DNA of 64,000 bases. It comes from Bagarius yarrelli (Eukaryota > Chordata > Actinopteri > Siluriformes > Sisoridae). Positions 34,282-45,976 of this stretch are shown piece by piece. Position 1 is the stretch's first letter, and each line of letters begins with the position of its first letter. The stretch covers positions 410,001 through 474,000 of the forward strand of contig VCAZ01000037.1 in NCBI GenBank assembly GCA_005784505.1, given 5' to 3'. The notes beneath the pieces were generated by a model, which did not search any database, was not told where the DNA came from, and worked only from the letters and a program-made list of their open reading frames with translations. A program made the translations under genes and the position numbers.

Positions 34282-34400
34282 CGTCGTACTGAGGTAAGGT
34301 GTTGTTCCCCTGCTCCCGACGTACCGAGACGACCTGCAAGCCAGCGAAGAGAAGTACGAACGTACGCACCTCCTTGTAGTTAATGAGATGTGTGAAATAT
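34282..34400 (-). other. Predicted first exon of gene 1
   Basis: The minus strand ends this block with the donor ACGACG|GTAAGTC at 34282/34281, which is close to ideal. The block has several CpG dinucleotides, unlike the surroundings. The upstream limit (transcription start) is a guess. I link it to gene 1 because it is on the same strand, 5' of the exon at 33444, and no other minus-strand coding exon lies in between; it could instead belong to an unseen transcript. Confidence 0.45.
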
Positions 34401-34650
34401 TAAAATGCCAGAATAATGAATATTGTGTCGTTAGTTTCGTTTACACCGCACATCCACAAACAATGTGCAGAAGCCCGGGGTATGTCGCGACACCATCACC
34501 TCAACCAATCAGATTAAAGTGCAAAGCGATTAGGTCCCGCCTTCAGTTCTACGGGGCCTCCTTTTCAGCGTCCATTATGCGCAATCTGTGCTGCCTTTGC
34601 GCATGTTCCTTCTGCTCAGCTTGTGTAAGATGGCTGCATGGTAGTTGCCA
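34401..34650. promoter_or_regulatory. Candidate promoter of gene 1
   Basis: The region is richer in CpG than its flanks. It contains a CCAAT box at 34505-34509 (inverted relative to the gene), an NRF1-like half site TTGCGCATG at 34597-34605, and a perfect YY1-type AAGATGGCTGC at 34627-34637 on the plus strand. No TATA box is evident. Such TATA-less, CpG-containing promoters are common for broadly expressed genes. Transcription may be divergent. Confidence 0.4.
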
Positions 34651-35754
34651 GACTTGGCCACATGACTGACGACGGCACCAACCACTATTTGCTGTCAAGA
34701 CATTTTTGTCTGGTGTGCCCAGGGTGCTGCCTCCTAGTCCTGACAATGTCCCCACTGCTTGTTGTGATTGCTCATGCATCTGGTGACACATACTTGTCAG
34801 ATTAATATGTGGTACCCTGTCTGTCAAGTAAGGAGCCATGGTGTGTATGGTTGATTGCAACAAAACTGGCCAGGCCAAATGTGCTAAGTATGGACCTTCA
34901 ATATGGCAGGTTGCATCTTGTGTAACAAAATTTGTCTTCAAAACTTGTGGGCCAATTCTATCCTAACTACTTAATAGCCCTGTGCTGCTTTATAAAAACC
35001 CTTCGGAAAAAAAATTCATGCCCCATTAAGACAAATCACAAGAACACCCACATTTTTATTTGGAAAATGAAACCATAGTCTAATAAACAATGGCAATGGG
35101 TAAGGCTGCAGTGTTTACCCCCTTTACCTGCATATTAGGTTTTCTCTACAGCTGGAACCCCCAAACCAACAAATCTGCTATTACATCTGAAAAACTGTGC
35201 TGTGCAAAAGGTCTTTAAGAATTAAGTACCAACTGTATATATTGTATACCCAGATGAATTATATCACAATGCACAATCACAGTTCAAATGTGAGCAGACA
35301 AATGTGTGGGTAGAACAGGGTTTATGTAAAATTTCACCAGTAGGAACAGGACAAACATAGGACATTCATTTACTGCAAAACCCTGTTAAGGAAAAGGGCC
35401 CAGGTCTACATTTTAGTAATGGGTACACAATGGCCAGTATCTATGCACCATTGTACATCTTTAATATAGGTACATCTTTAATACCCAAAGCCCTTGACAC
35501 ATCATAAATCAAGGACCATGACTGTGCAGTTTGTTTGTATGACCGTTATATGTTTTGTATTTCTTTGTTTATTAGAGCAGACATAATTGCATCTGAATTT
35601 GGGTATGTAAAATCTGGAGAAAATATAATAATGCATGTATATAGATATTTGTGGATTAAACGTTAAAACAAATGTTAAACGATCAAACGTTGGGGGTCAT
35701 TTGTGGCATCCCACAATCATGCACAACATGAACACATAATATCAGATAATTCAT
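34651..35754. other. Intergenic between the two zinc-finger genes
   Basis: No gene or recognisable repeat is seen between the candidate promoter of gene 1 and the presumed end of gene 2. Confidence 0.4.
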
Positions 35755-36687
35755 TTTATTGATACAAAGACACAAGTGATCTGTAGTTGTGTTCAGCCAT
35801 TATTAAAAAAAAAGGAAAATTACACATAATACCAGAAACAATTACCAAATGCATAAAATCTTAACAGCAGAACAGAATAAATGTACACCTGATTTGTTGT
35901 TAACGGTCTCTTGGTCTCCTAATGGCAAATGCAGTTACTAATTCAGAAGTTTTTGAATATAAAAGACTTGGCAATAGACTTAGGACACATGTTTTTGGAC
36001 ACGCCAGATTTGTATTGCCAGCCTCTTTGGGACTAAAAGTCCTTAATGCAAATCTGCGAACTGCACTGTATCGGACATCTTAGACACCAGCACACCTTCC
36101 AACAGAACATGTTGTAGACAACAAATTTGATCCCCCAGGACTTTTGCTAATGCTGAATCAAACAGGCCCACATGGCAGGACCAGGCTGTTTGTAAGGGTA
36201 ATATATATATTGCTAATGCAAATACTGTTTTCTACCTCACATCTTATCATAAATTGTTAAATAAAAACCCAATTATTACAATCAATGTACTATCCAAAAT
36301 TTAATCAAGGTTGACTGAAGGAATACAGAAAAGGGAACATAATATGTTTACATGTTCATTGGATAAACATCCTATGTCTATATTTACATACTGTTTGACC
36401 AATTTAAAAAAAACAGAACACTGAAAAAATGCCAGTGGGATTGTTTTAGACACCAGTAAGTGGCAGCTTTCAGAACAGTCAATATCAAAAACAAATGTAC
36501 TAATATTTATTACCAATTCAACATTTTTTTTGATCCCACTAAGAAGAACTGAATGATCTATTAGTTCAGAAAAACATTGAAAACAGTATGTACTTAATTT
36601 GTTGTACAGCACATTGTAGATGCATCATTGTATGAAACAGCTAAATTAACAGTTTATTAAGTATTATACTGACTCTTTAAATATCTT
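35755..36687 (-). other. Possible 3' UTR of the 606-residue zinc-finger gene
   Basis: Minus-strand AATAAA signals lie just past the stop (about 36656-36651) and at 35760-35755. Either could end the transcript. The sequence between is AT-rich and free of transposon signatures, which fits a UTR, but nothing else supports the longer form. Confidence 0.35.
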
Positions 36688-38508
36688 TCAACTATGGGCC
36701 TTTTGATGTTTAAGGAACAGCTGGAGCTCTGTAAAGGTCTCAGCACATTCAGGGCATTCATATGATATATCTGTTGATGGTCTCTTTTTTAAGTTTGCTG
36801 GTGACTTGCTCATTTTATCACTTAAATCATCTTTATTTTGTACATACTTTGTATTTGCCTCTGCGACTGGAGATGCTTCCAGACTATGTTTCCCAGATCC
36901 TTCTTTATCATGATTCTCTAGATGGCGCTCTAGAGCCGAGCGAAAAGTGAAGCGAGAGGGACAACGAGGACAACTTAGCAATACCCGAGAAGGGCTTAAT
37001 CTGTGGTAACGACCATGTCGCTGATATACGCTAAGTAGTCTGAAGACTCGACCACAGTCTTTCCCTTTGTAAGTCATCCGTGGCTTGACATGGGAGGTCT
37101 CTTGAGACTCTTTGAGATCTAGAAATTCCTCTTTGCCTGGTGGCTTTGGTGACTGCTGGCCTTCAATGCCCTGATCTTCATGATCACTCTCATTGCTTAC
37201 TCGCATTTTTGGAGAATCATGTGTAGCAGTTTCATTTTCATTGTCTAATATTTCACTATCTGCCTTATGCTTTATGTCTGAACTATGGTACATGGCAACA
37301 TGCCTTGTAACATCACATCTTTGAGGAAAGTGTCTACCACAATACAGGCATGTGTGAAGGGTACCCTTATGGTATCGCATATGACGGGAAAGGCTACTGG
37401 AGTGTACAAAAACCCGATGGCACTGTTTGCAAGGGAATACCTTGGAGTGTGGATTACCTCTGGAAGCACCTCCTCTTGGCCGACCTCTCATTCGTGGCCT
37501 CAGAAGATCTATTCTCTGAGATTGGTGTTTTGAAACTGTTTGACGCATTATACCATAATAATTAACAGACTGTTGTCTAACCTCATTTTTTAGTTCAGAA
37601 GAGTCATCATCTGGATGATCTGAAAGATGATGCTCTTTCAAGTGTGACAAGCAATTAAAGTGTCCTCCACACAAGCCACACCGATATGATCGGTCAGCAG
37701 AATAATCAGGAGAATGGGAGGCATTTTTCTTAGGGCTATTTTTATTCTGTTCCTGCATGTTCTCTTTTTGTGTGGGATCACCAATTGCTTTGCTGACATG
37801 AGAATGATTAAGCAGATGGGTCTGCAGGTCTGATAACCAAAAGAAGCGCAAGCCACAAATCTTACATGGATATGATTTATCTATGCTATTTTCACGGTCC
37901 TCATCAAATTTACTTAAACACTTAGATCCTAAAGACCCATGCCATTCTTTTTGATGCAACAACAAGGTCTCTTGTCTTAAGAATCGTTTTCCACAATGTC
38001 CACAACTGTAAAAACGTTCATGGACATGATTCTGAAGGTGCCCACGAAGGCTTTCTCTATCATAAAAAACCTTGCAACATAAGGTACATTTAAACCCTTG
38101 CTCAAGGGGACGATATCGCTGATGCTGTTGTAAACATTTCTGGCTCTTAAACACTTGACCACATCTCTCACATCTACACAGGATTTGGTCTTTGTCTGCC
38201 ATTTTGCTTGTGGTCAAAGAATCCTGTGCTGGGTTTGACAATAACTTTGACACTGGCTTTCCAAATAAGAATGAAAAGTTTGATAAAGCAGATCTATCAA
38301 CCATTGTAAGTGTTCCATTTTCATGAAGTGCAAATTCAATGAGTTTGTCACAATTATTAGCTGCAGTTTCCGAAAAAGAGGAAAATGGGCCTATGGGTTT
38401 ATGATTTGCCATGTGATTGATCAGTTTTGGGTACTGGATAAACCCTTCACCACACTCAGTGCAGATAAAATAATTTCCAGATGAAATATCAAGTGAATTA
38501 TATGCCAT
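36688..38508 (-). CDS. C2H2 zinc-finger protein, 606 aa
   Basis: The ORF encodes 606 residues with eleven finger units spread along its length, separated by polar, probably disordered spacers instead of TGEKP linkers. The first finger begins near residue 16 (CTECGEGF ... HMANH). Fingers 3-4 are adjacent (CTLCCKVF, CGHCGKRF), as are 7-8 (CKQCHRVF, CLYCGRHF); the last ends at the C-terminus (HQKAHS). Two units look broken: unit 2 has HQRYR instead of a second His, and unit 9 reads YKGKDCGRVF, where the first Cys is replaced. A basic, Arg/Gly-rich patch (RPRMRGRPRGGASRG) precedes finger 7 and could help DNA binding. It lies about 2 kb upstream of the gene 1 promoter, in the same orientation. The fingers do not look like recent copies of those of gene 1. 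I cannot name the orthologue. Confidence 0.92.
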   Translation of the reverse strand: MAYNSLDISSGNYFICTECGEGFIQYPKLINHMANHKPIGPFSSFSETAANNCDKLIEFALHENGTLTMVDRSALSNFSFLFGKPVSKLLSNPAQDSLTTSKMADKDQILCRCERCGQVFKSQKCLQQHQRYRPLEQGFKCTLCCKVFYDRESLRGHLQNHVHERFYSCGHCGKRFLRQETLLLHQKEWHGSLGSKCLSKFDEDRENSIDKSYPCKICGLRFFWLSDLQTHLLNHSHVSKAIGDPTQKENMQEQNKNSPKKNASHSPDYSADRSYRCGLCGGHFNCLSHLKEHHLSDHPDDDSSELKNEVRQQSVNYYGIMRQTVSKHQSQRIDLLRPRMRGRPRGGASRGNPHSKVFPCKQCHRVFVHSSSLSRHMRYHKGTLHTCLYCGRHFPQRCDVTRHVAMYHSSDIKHKADSEILDNENETATHDSPKMRVSNESDHEDQGIEGQQSPKPPGKEEFLDLKESQETSHVKPRMTYKGKDCGRVFRLLSVYQRHGRYHRLSPSRVLLSCPRCPSRFTFRSALERHLENHDKEGSGKHSLEASPVAEANTKYVQNKDDLSDKMSKSPANLKKRPSTDISYECPECAETFTELQLFLKHQKAHS

Positions 38509-38910
38509 GTCTGTTTAACCAAGCCTTGCTTAAAATCTGATTTAGGGATCAATCAATTAAAACAAGTTTTAAAATTTAAAGATGATGATGTAGGAAAGAT
38601 ACAACATTTAACTCTTCCTGGTAGATACATTAATTAAGTGATATATATATATATATATGCAAATCCTTTTAACATAATATTTAAAACACATTGTAATAAT
38701 TTAATGTTAACATTTTCGCATGTTACAAAGTTACAGAATTTATTTTTTTCTTGTATTTTATTTTAGAAATATTATTGATGCATCAAGTCCAGGATCCCCA
38801 AGGTGCAGATGGAAAGAACTGAAATTTGGGAACTATACATAATGGATACCAAGAACAGAAAGTATTTCTTTAATTCTCCATCTTGTTGCCTTGAATCAGG
38901 ATAATAATCT
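38509..38910 (-). other. 5' leader of the 606-residue zinc-finger gene, structure unresolved
   Basis: A strong acceptor (TTTTTCTTTTTCTTTTTTAG) ends at 38911 on the minus strand. The exon may run straight into the coding region, or there may be another acceptor nearer the ATG, such as 'gatccctaaatcag' at about 38557. One frame from 38910 is open for about 45 codons (DYYPDSRQQDGELKKYFLF...) and closes before two AATAAA motifs, so this could instead be the last exon of a different gene. Confidence 0.3.
38641..38658. repeat. (AT)9 microsatellite
   Basis: Eighteen bases of perfect AT repeat lie upstream of the zinc-finger coding region. Confidence 0.9.
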
Positions 38911-39559
38911 CTAAAAAAGAAAAAGAAAAACATTAGTCAGATAGAAGTGTGCAGAATGGTAGTTTGGTATTTTAGGAATTTTAGTCAAATTTATTTATCT
39001 TTATTTAATCTTTTTTTTTTCAAGTGTTCAAAACCAGAAACACACAAAATGTTACTATGTGCCTAAAGCAAAAAAAACACCAAGTACAAAACTATATGTT
39101 TATAGTATACTGGCAACAATAATATCTGTGCAGGAGCTTGGCCCAGAAAACGCTGTTTAAAACATCTAAAAAAAAAAAAGGTTTGTATTGTGAGCTTCCA
39201 CCACCGCTGGCACCATAGCAGTCCTGTCTGATCCTGTATAGTCTTAAGAAGTTAGACCTTCAGACTATCAGTAGATTGACCCAGAAGGCATCTGACTGGA
39301 AATCACAGCAAATTTTTTTTACACGTCATGTAAAATCCTGAACATATTTCCAGTTTAGTTTACAGTTTAGTAAAATATCTATTCTCCACTTTTTTAGAAA
39401 GGCATTCTATACATCCACAAGTGCACTAGGGAGGTTTGAATTACAGTTCCAGTAGTGTGCCAAGCCACATTGCTTGCAAGTTTTTGCACACTAACTTTAA
39501 GCAAGACATGTCTTTATAAAATGCTGCTTTTTATGCTAAGCAAATGAAATCAAAAAAGT

Positions 39560-40500
39560 GTGTCCTGCATTTGTATTCAGCCATCTGTACTCTGATACCT
39601 CTAAATGAAATCCAGTGCAATCAATTGCCTTCAAAAGTCACTTAATTAGTTAAGTCCAGCTGTGTGTAATTTAATCTCAGAATAAATACACCTGTACTGT
39701 GCCTCAGAGGTTTGTTAGAGAACACTAGTGAACAAACAGCACTATGAAGACCAAGGAACTTACCAGACAGGACAGGGATAAAAGTTGTGGAGAATATAAA
39801 GCAGGGTTAGATTATAAAAAATATTCCAAGCTTTGAACATCAAGGAGCATTATTCAATACATCATCCACAAATAGAAAAAAGTATGCCACAACTGCAAAC
39901 CTACCGGTCGTCCACCTAAACTGACAGCTCAGGTAGGAGAATCTGTCCACAAGACAGCTATAAGTTGTGCACTCCACAAATCTAGCCTTTATAGAAGAAT
40001 GTTAAAACGTTAAAAGAAAGATAAGAAGTCTCGTTTAGGGTTTGCCACAAGCCATGTAGTGGAAACAGCAAATATGAGAAAGATGCTGCTCTGGTCAGAT
40101 GCATTGGGATAATTACAGGGCAATCCTGAAGGAAAACCTCTTGGAGGCTAAAAAAAATATAAGACTGGGTAGGAGATTCACCTTTCAGCAAGACAATGAC
40201 CCTAAACATACAGTCAGAGTTACAATGGAATAGTTTGGATCAAATAATATTCATGTTAGAATAGCCTAGACAAAGTCCAGACCTAAATCCTATTAAGCAT
40301 CTGTGGCAAGGCTTAAAAATTGTTGTTCAGAGACGCTTCCCATCCAATCTGGCTGAGCTTGAGCTATTTTGCATATAAGAACAGGCAAAAATGTCAGTGA
40401 AAAACTGGTAGAGAAAACTCCCCAAACTTGCAGCTGTAATTGCAGCAAAAGGTGGCTCTACAAACTAGTGTTTTTCATGACCTCACATGGACCAAGGCTG
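39560..40500 (+). mobile_element. Decayed Tc1-like transposon
   Basis: Recognisable blocks in order: 'atgaagaccaaggaacttac' (39743), 'cctaccggtcgtccacctaa', 'cacctttcagcaagacaatg' then 'accctaaacat' (the FQQDNDPKH region, 40180-40210), 'agtccagacctaaatcctat' (SPDLNPI, 40275) and 'gcatctgtggcaaggcttaa'. This is a Tc1-like DD34E transposase gene with many stops and deletions. No clean inverted repeats are seen. It lies 5' of the 606-residue zinc-finger gene, on the opposite strand. Confidence 0.75.
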
Positions 40501-40974
40501 CTCCCACAATTGTTAATTGACACTGCTGTTTTTACATAGAACTGGCCTGAACTTGCCAGATTACCCATGCCCACAGGTTGCCCACCCCAATTGTCAGATC
40601 GAAAAAAATGCATTTGGCTGGTTGTTAAATTTGGTCTATTTTATACAATGGACAAAAATGTTTATATTTTTCTTTCAAACAAGTATGCCGTAGTTGGTCT
40701 TGTGATTTTCAATACAATCCTTTTATTCTTAACAGATTCTTACATAAGTTGTAAAATATCCACCGTTGTTTTAAGGCTAGAGCAGAATGTTGCCCACAGG
40801 CCTACCTAAATGTGTTCATGCTTGTGCAAATTGTGCGTCAGACTGCTTTATAATAATGTGCAGATGTATCTTGTTAAGGTAAGGGCGTGTGCTGATCGAG
40901 TGTGAAATCTTTTGTCTATTTATAATGAACAAATGCATTAATGACAATGATGCCATTTGCATAACCCTTCATTT

Positions 40975-42110
40975 GGTCCTCACACACCTGGAAAACCAGG
41001 CGTTTTGATGTGCCTTTTGAAGCACTTCATCAAGAGGGGTGCGAGTGCAATGGGATGGTTAGTCAATGAGGCAGGAAACTATCGACTTCTTCGGCACGGG
41101 GACAATGGTAGCAGTTTTAAGCCACATAGAAACAACAGTGGTGCACAGAGAAGTAATAAACATGTCAATAAAGACATGAGCACTTTGCCGGGGATGTTGT
41201 CTGGTACAGCAGACTTCAGTGGGTTAACTCTGCTTAGAGTTCTCCTCACATCAGTTAAACAGAGCACCTGGTGGCTTTTTCTTGCTGCCACATTGTTCTG
41301 CACCTCAAACCAGGCGTAGAACTCGTTCGGTGCATCAGGGAGGGAGGCATCACCGTCACAAGCAAGTAAAGTTGTCTTTTAGTTAGTGATCATCCACCAC
41401 ACCTACCACAGAGTGTCTCTATTATCCTGGAAGTGGCCGTGGATTTTCTTGGCCTATGCATGCTTTGCCTCTTTGATGGCTCTGGAAAGTTTGGCCCTTG
41501 CTGTTTTTAGGGCCGTCTTGTCCTTTGCTCTGAAGGCGGAGTCTGGACTTTCGTGGTCATTCATGGTTTCTGATTAGAGCATTTTGGGATGGCTTTGAAA
41601 ACAGTCACGTCATCAATGCACTTGCTGATGTAGCTGGTAACTGATTTTATGTACTCCTCCAGGTTAACAGACTCACCATTGGTTGCAGCCTCCCTTAATT
41701 TCTGCCAATCAGTGCACTCAAAACAGTGCTGAAGAGCAGAAGTTGCACCTGTTGGCCAGGTTCTAACCTGCCTCAAAACCGGCTTGGAGTGTCTAACAAG
41801 TGGTCTGTATGCTGAAATTAGCATAACAGAGATGATGTAGTCTGAGTAGCTAAGATAGGAGCGGGGCTCCATGCCAGAAATGATTGTGTAATTAAGATCC
41901 AGGGTGTTTTTCACTCTTGTTGCAAACTCCACATACTGGTAAAATTTAGGGAGCAGTGATTTGAGGTTTTCATGGTTGAAATCTCCAGCAATGATAAACA
42001 GTCCGTCAGGGTGTGCATTCTGCAGATCGCTAATAGCCTCATAGTCTACATAAAGCGTCTCCTTAGCATTAGCGCTAATGTACCTTCTGACAATAAAACA
42101 GTAGTGAATT
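40975..42110 (-). mobile_element. L2/CR1-type LINE fragment, second subfamily
   Basis: The minus strand encodes an endonuclease C-terminus and linker (SDYIISVMLISAYRPLVRHS, then CFECTDWQKLREAATN, SYISKCIDDVTVFK near 41900-41570) and the beginning of reverse transcriptase (DVRRTLSRVNPLKSAVPDNI near 41240). These match a common fish LINE of the L2/CR1 group. The wording differs from the copy at 21760-25020, so this is a separate subfamily. It is truncated at both ends and interrupted by stops. The upstream end near 42000 still has the GDFNH-equivalent 'ggttgaaatctccagcaatg'. Confidence 0.8.
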
Positions 42111-42716
42111 CCTGTTGTAAATCTTCATATCATGATATGAGGTCTCTCACATATTTCTTGTTCTCCTTTTTCTTTGATTTTTATTATGACATTGCTTAAA
42201 TGGATTTTGTGCTTGCCAATGTTTCATGCTCTCCGAACTGCTATTTTTTTAAAATAGGGACATTAGACCACAATCCCCCTCTCTTCTTACCCTGTTGATC
42301 TGATTTTACTAAAAGGTTCAAGTGATCTCTTAACAAAATAACTAAACATTGATGAAGTTAAGAATCAAAACTTGGACCTTGGTTTTTCTAATAGTACACA
42401 GTACAGGCAAAGGTAACTATTGTTGGGGTAGGAACGTTTTACTATAATTTAGTAATTTACTTCATGAGCTTTAGGAAAACCACTGTTGACGAGCTCAACC
42501 CAAATCAAACCTCCGCAAGTAAAAGCAAGTCAAAAGGAAAAGTTAAAAAAAGCAAGTCAAAAGGAAATCTTCTAGTTATACATTTACATGTATATACATG
42601 TGATAATTCTTCTGCAGACACGAGAATAGAAAAAGCAAGGATGATAATAATCCTGATGATTTTTTAAAAATGCATGTAAACATCCTTTTAAATTAAGAAT
42701 AACTATTTATAGGCCA

Positions 42717-44500
42717 GTAGATGTTATGGATGAGAAATTAGAAATTAACACTCAAAGAGCAATTTTAGGCAGTTTCCTGAAAAAAACATAAGAAGCCGCA
42801 GAGACTTTGACATCTTTGACACTATGTATCGTTTTTTGCCTTTATGCTATCTTCAAAAATCTATTGTGTTTTGTATTTATGAAATTAACAAACTACAACA
42901 GCAAACATTTTGTCTGCTTGTAACAAAAGAACAGGGTTAGGTAAAGACAGATGATTCGCTGTGGTGAATAGAAGAAAAATAATTATCAATGTTCATTTGA
43001 GTCATACTTGTATTTATTTTATATAAAATCAAACTTAAATAATTTACTTGCAGCAAACCAAAAATGCGAACAAAAATTTAGCCTTCTCCCATGTGCCATC
43101 ATCTTTTTATTGCATTGTCAGCTGTCAACCCAAATATAAAAAGGGCTATTTGACTGAACAATATTTATATGCAAAACAACAGCCAATGAAAATATGTATT
43201 TTAGATGGTTAAAGTGAGTTTTCCTTCACATTAGGTCTATAAGACATTACCTTAATTACACACAGAATTGCAAACTGTCATATGTGAGGCGTAAGCTGTT
43301 GTGTTCTGTGAAATGTTGAGATTCTGCACATAGCCACTAAGTGGCAGTACAACACCATGATGGCAACAGGCGAAAAATATGGGGTTTTTTTGCTGGGGAA
43401 TAATTAAGTCACTGCGATAAAAAAAATCCCTGTTGTTTAAAAAAATTTAGGTCTCTTTTCTCTTCAGTTGCAACATCACATGGGCAATGTTCATTTTTAA
43501 TACAGTTGATATTAAAATAGACCTGCTCAGATACATATGTGGATTTGAAGATCGACAAAACTCTAAATGCAAACTTTTTCATGTTCATATAAATGCAAGA
43601 TGGCATTCCATGTTTCACATACCGGGGCGTGTCATGAACGGGGGACGATGCATATTTCGCTTTAAAAAAAAAGGTAAACATTTTAATTTGATTATACAAG
43701 ATTACTATAGTCTTCAAATTCAGAATTATTTTAAAAAGCAAATTAAATTTGAAATATAAATTAAATACTCATTATTTACTCTCATTATTTCTTTCCAAGG
43801 ACACAGGGAGCCACAGCTGAGGAATGAAAGAGCCACATGCGGCTACAAAGCCAGACCCTGGCTACAGTTGCTGACCCTGGTTTAGAAGGTTAAAAAAAGG
43901 CAGCCACTTTAATTTTTTACCATTTAATATGGAATATAAATAGATTGATTTATTGCGAATTTCAGTTCACGCTGTAAATCCACATCCATTCTGAATAAAT
44001 CATGCATCTCTACATGTCTAATTTGCCAAATCTTTCGGTGACCAATGAAAACACTTAGGAATATGAATCCTAGGGTGTTGCTCAATGTCAAAATTAGGAG
44101 CCAATTTGACAACCCGGTATAGTCCAGAAGATAAAAAATTTAAAACACTATTGAATAGGTTGATTTGGACAGAGAGTCTTCTTCCTTATGATGGTTCAGA
44201 CACAAACCTGTGGTTTAATAGTACAGTTTGTGGTTGGCACAAACAATGATCAACAATAAAATTCTCTGTGGTGCAGCCTTTGAGCTTGACTTCCTTGAAG
44301 TTTCTTCAGCACGTGGCTCGCGTGTACAACTACAAATGAAGATCGTGTCAAAAAGGAGAGCTAAAATAGTTTCTACCAGTGAGTAAGACTTAAAGCAGCT
44401 CCCTATGTTCCGGATATAACTCGGGCTCGGATATGCACAATTTTCATGTGGCTTGCCTGGAAGTGAAGCATGCTGCTTGCAGTTTTAGATACTATCGTTA
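42717..44500. repeat. Duplicated segment, copy A, with a 0.9-kb insertion
   Basis: This block is a direct-orientation copy of 45977-46738. Shared words include 'agatgttatggatg', 'gtgttttgtatttat', 'aggtctataagac', 'gtgttctgtgaaatgt', 'ctcttttctcttcagttgca', and, after the insertion, 'catgtggcttgcctgg' and 'gaagcatgctgcttgcagtt'. About 917 bp (roughly 43474-44390) are present only here, and that insert contains 'gccacatgcggctac' and 'gttgctgaccctgg', which look like the end of a hAT-type element. Copy A shows no gene. Confidence 0.75.
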
Positions 44501-44899
44501 TCTCTGATTATAATGATGGAAGATAATTTTCTACATTTCTTTTCCTCTAACATGATGGTTTACTACTAGCCTTTTAGGTTTTATTAAGGAGTTGGACAGT
44601 TCCTAACCAAATTTTTGTAGTTTTGGAAATTTTCGTAGTAAAAAAAAAAAAATGTACCCTTGTATATCTTTCCCATGACCAAAGGATATGCCTCATTGTT
44701 TAAAAAATGATAAATTATTAAATGCATCATTTAGGGTTTAAAAACTTGTTGCAAGCTTGTATATATCTAATTATACTGTTTTACCTATTGTTCTGCCTAA
44801 ATCCACATGCTAAATCTGGCGAGCGAGACCGTAAACACACTTGCACAAAATAAAAAATGTAAACATACATATTCAAACAAACATGCAAATATAGATACA

Positions 44900-45420
44900 C
44901 AGATCAGGCATATTATGCCCACTGCCAGGTGAAGTGAATGACACTAATTATATATTTGTCATGGCACCAAGTGAACATTTTGTCCTTAAAGTTGGCAAGA
45001 GCTGATTTGAGCTTGAGAAGGCTAGCTCAACTGTGATGGCTAAACAAGTGGGTCAGAGAATCTCCAAAACTGCAGCTCCTGTGGGGTGTTCCTTGTCTGC
45101 ATTAGTCAGTATTTATTAAAAGTGGTCCAAGGACTACTATGAAAAGAAAGCAAGCCATGAATGCAGTTTGATGCTTTTTGGCTTTTGTTCTGCCGGTAAA
45201 CCTTGGCTTCGGCTATCAACATGGATTTTACTTTGATATACATATACCACTTACCTAAGCACTTTTGCACACAATGTACAAGTTTTTATAAACTGTATTC
45301 TCTGATGGCTGTGGCCTCTTTCAGCAGGATATTGCACCCTGACACAAAGTAAAAATGGTCCAGCACTAATTTCCCCAGATTTTAATCCAAACCAGAATCT
45401 GTGGGATGTGCAGGACAAGA
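44900..45420 (+). mobile_element. Internally deleted Tc1-like transposon
   Basis: The left end reads 'gatcaggcatattatgccca' then 'ctgccaggtgaagtgaatga', as in a widespread fish Tc1-like element. Transposase relics follow: 'gatggctaaacaagtgggtc' then 'agagaatctccaaaactgca' (the MARRLGQSISKTA region, 45035-45075), 'ggcctctttcagcaggatat' (FQQD, 45315) and 'ccccagattttaatccaaac' (PDFNPN, 45371). Most of the transposase middle is missing and the right end is lost. Confidence 0.75.
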
Positions 45421-45439
45421 GATTTCAATAGTTTGTCTA

Positions 45440-45580
45440 ATCGTTTGTGGGTCCAAGTTACCATAGCTGGGCCCTTGACCAAGGCGCTTAACCCTTAATT
45501 GCTTAGTTGTACATATACAACCTATCATATACATTGCCCTATATAAGGGCGTCTGCCAAATGCTGCAAATGTAAATGTAG
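45440..45580 (+). repeat. SINE-like sequence with LINE-derived tail
   Basis: The text 'agctgggcccttgaccaagg' then 'cgcttaacccttaattgctt' is followed by 'aagggcgtctgccaaatgct', 'gcaaatgtaaatg'. This order is characteristic of an abundant fish SINE whose tail is shared with an L2-type LINE. The tRNA-like head is not clearly preserved. A related tail is at 8612-8664. Confidence 0.6.
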
Positions 45581-45976
45581 ATCCAGACCTGGATGGCTGC
45601 CCAGCCAGACTCAAAAAGTAGACAACCCACAAAACTAGAGATGGGGTTTTCTTTCTGCATACCAGGCAGAAGGAGACCACCTGATCTGAAGAAATATGCG
45701 ATATGTGGCACACCTAGAAAACAGTTTTATTAAAAGATTTAGGAAACACATTGCAAGTAAGGTGAAGAAGACGCATCACATAGGATACCGGCAAGTTGAG
45801 CAAAATGCTGTACACTAACAAAACTGCTAAATGAGAACCAGTAGAGACTGTAAAACAAGCGATTAGACTCACAAGGCACAGCTAACAATGTTACAACTGC
45901 CTGGAAGACTTGATAAGCTAGGATGGAGAAGAAGAGACCAAAACAGACAAGGATTTGGGGGTGGTGAAAGAGGAGA
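45581..45976. other. Intergenic, nothing recognised
   Basis: No coding pattern or repeat signature was noticed between the SINE and duplicated copy B. Confidence 0.4.

Noticed and set aside
34388..34669. Cys-rich 93-codon plus-strand ORF at the gene 1 promoter
   Set aside because: It overlaps the presumed promoter and first exon, has no recognisable domain, and the CpG-rich composition alone explains the open frame.
42464..42667. ORF with repeated SKSKGK
   Set aside because: The Lys/Ser run comes from a short tandem duplication ('agcaagtcaaaaggaaa') in A-rich DNA; the rest of the ORF has no protein-like pattern.
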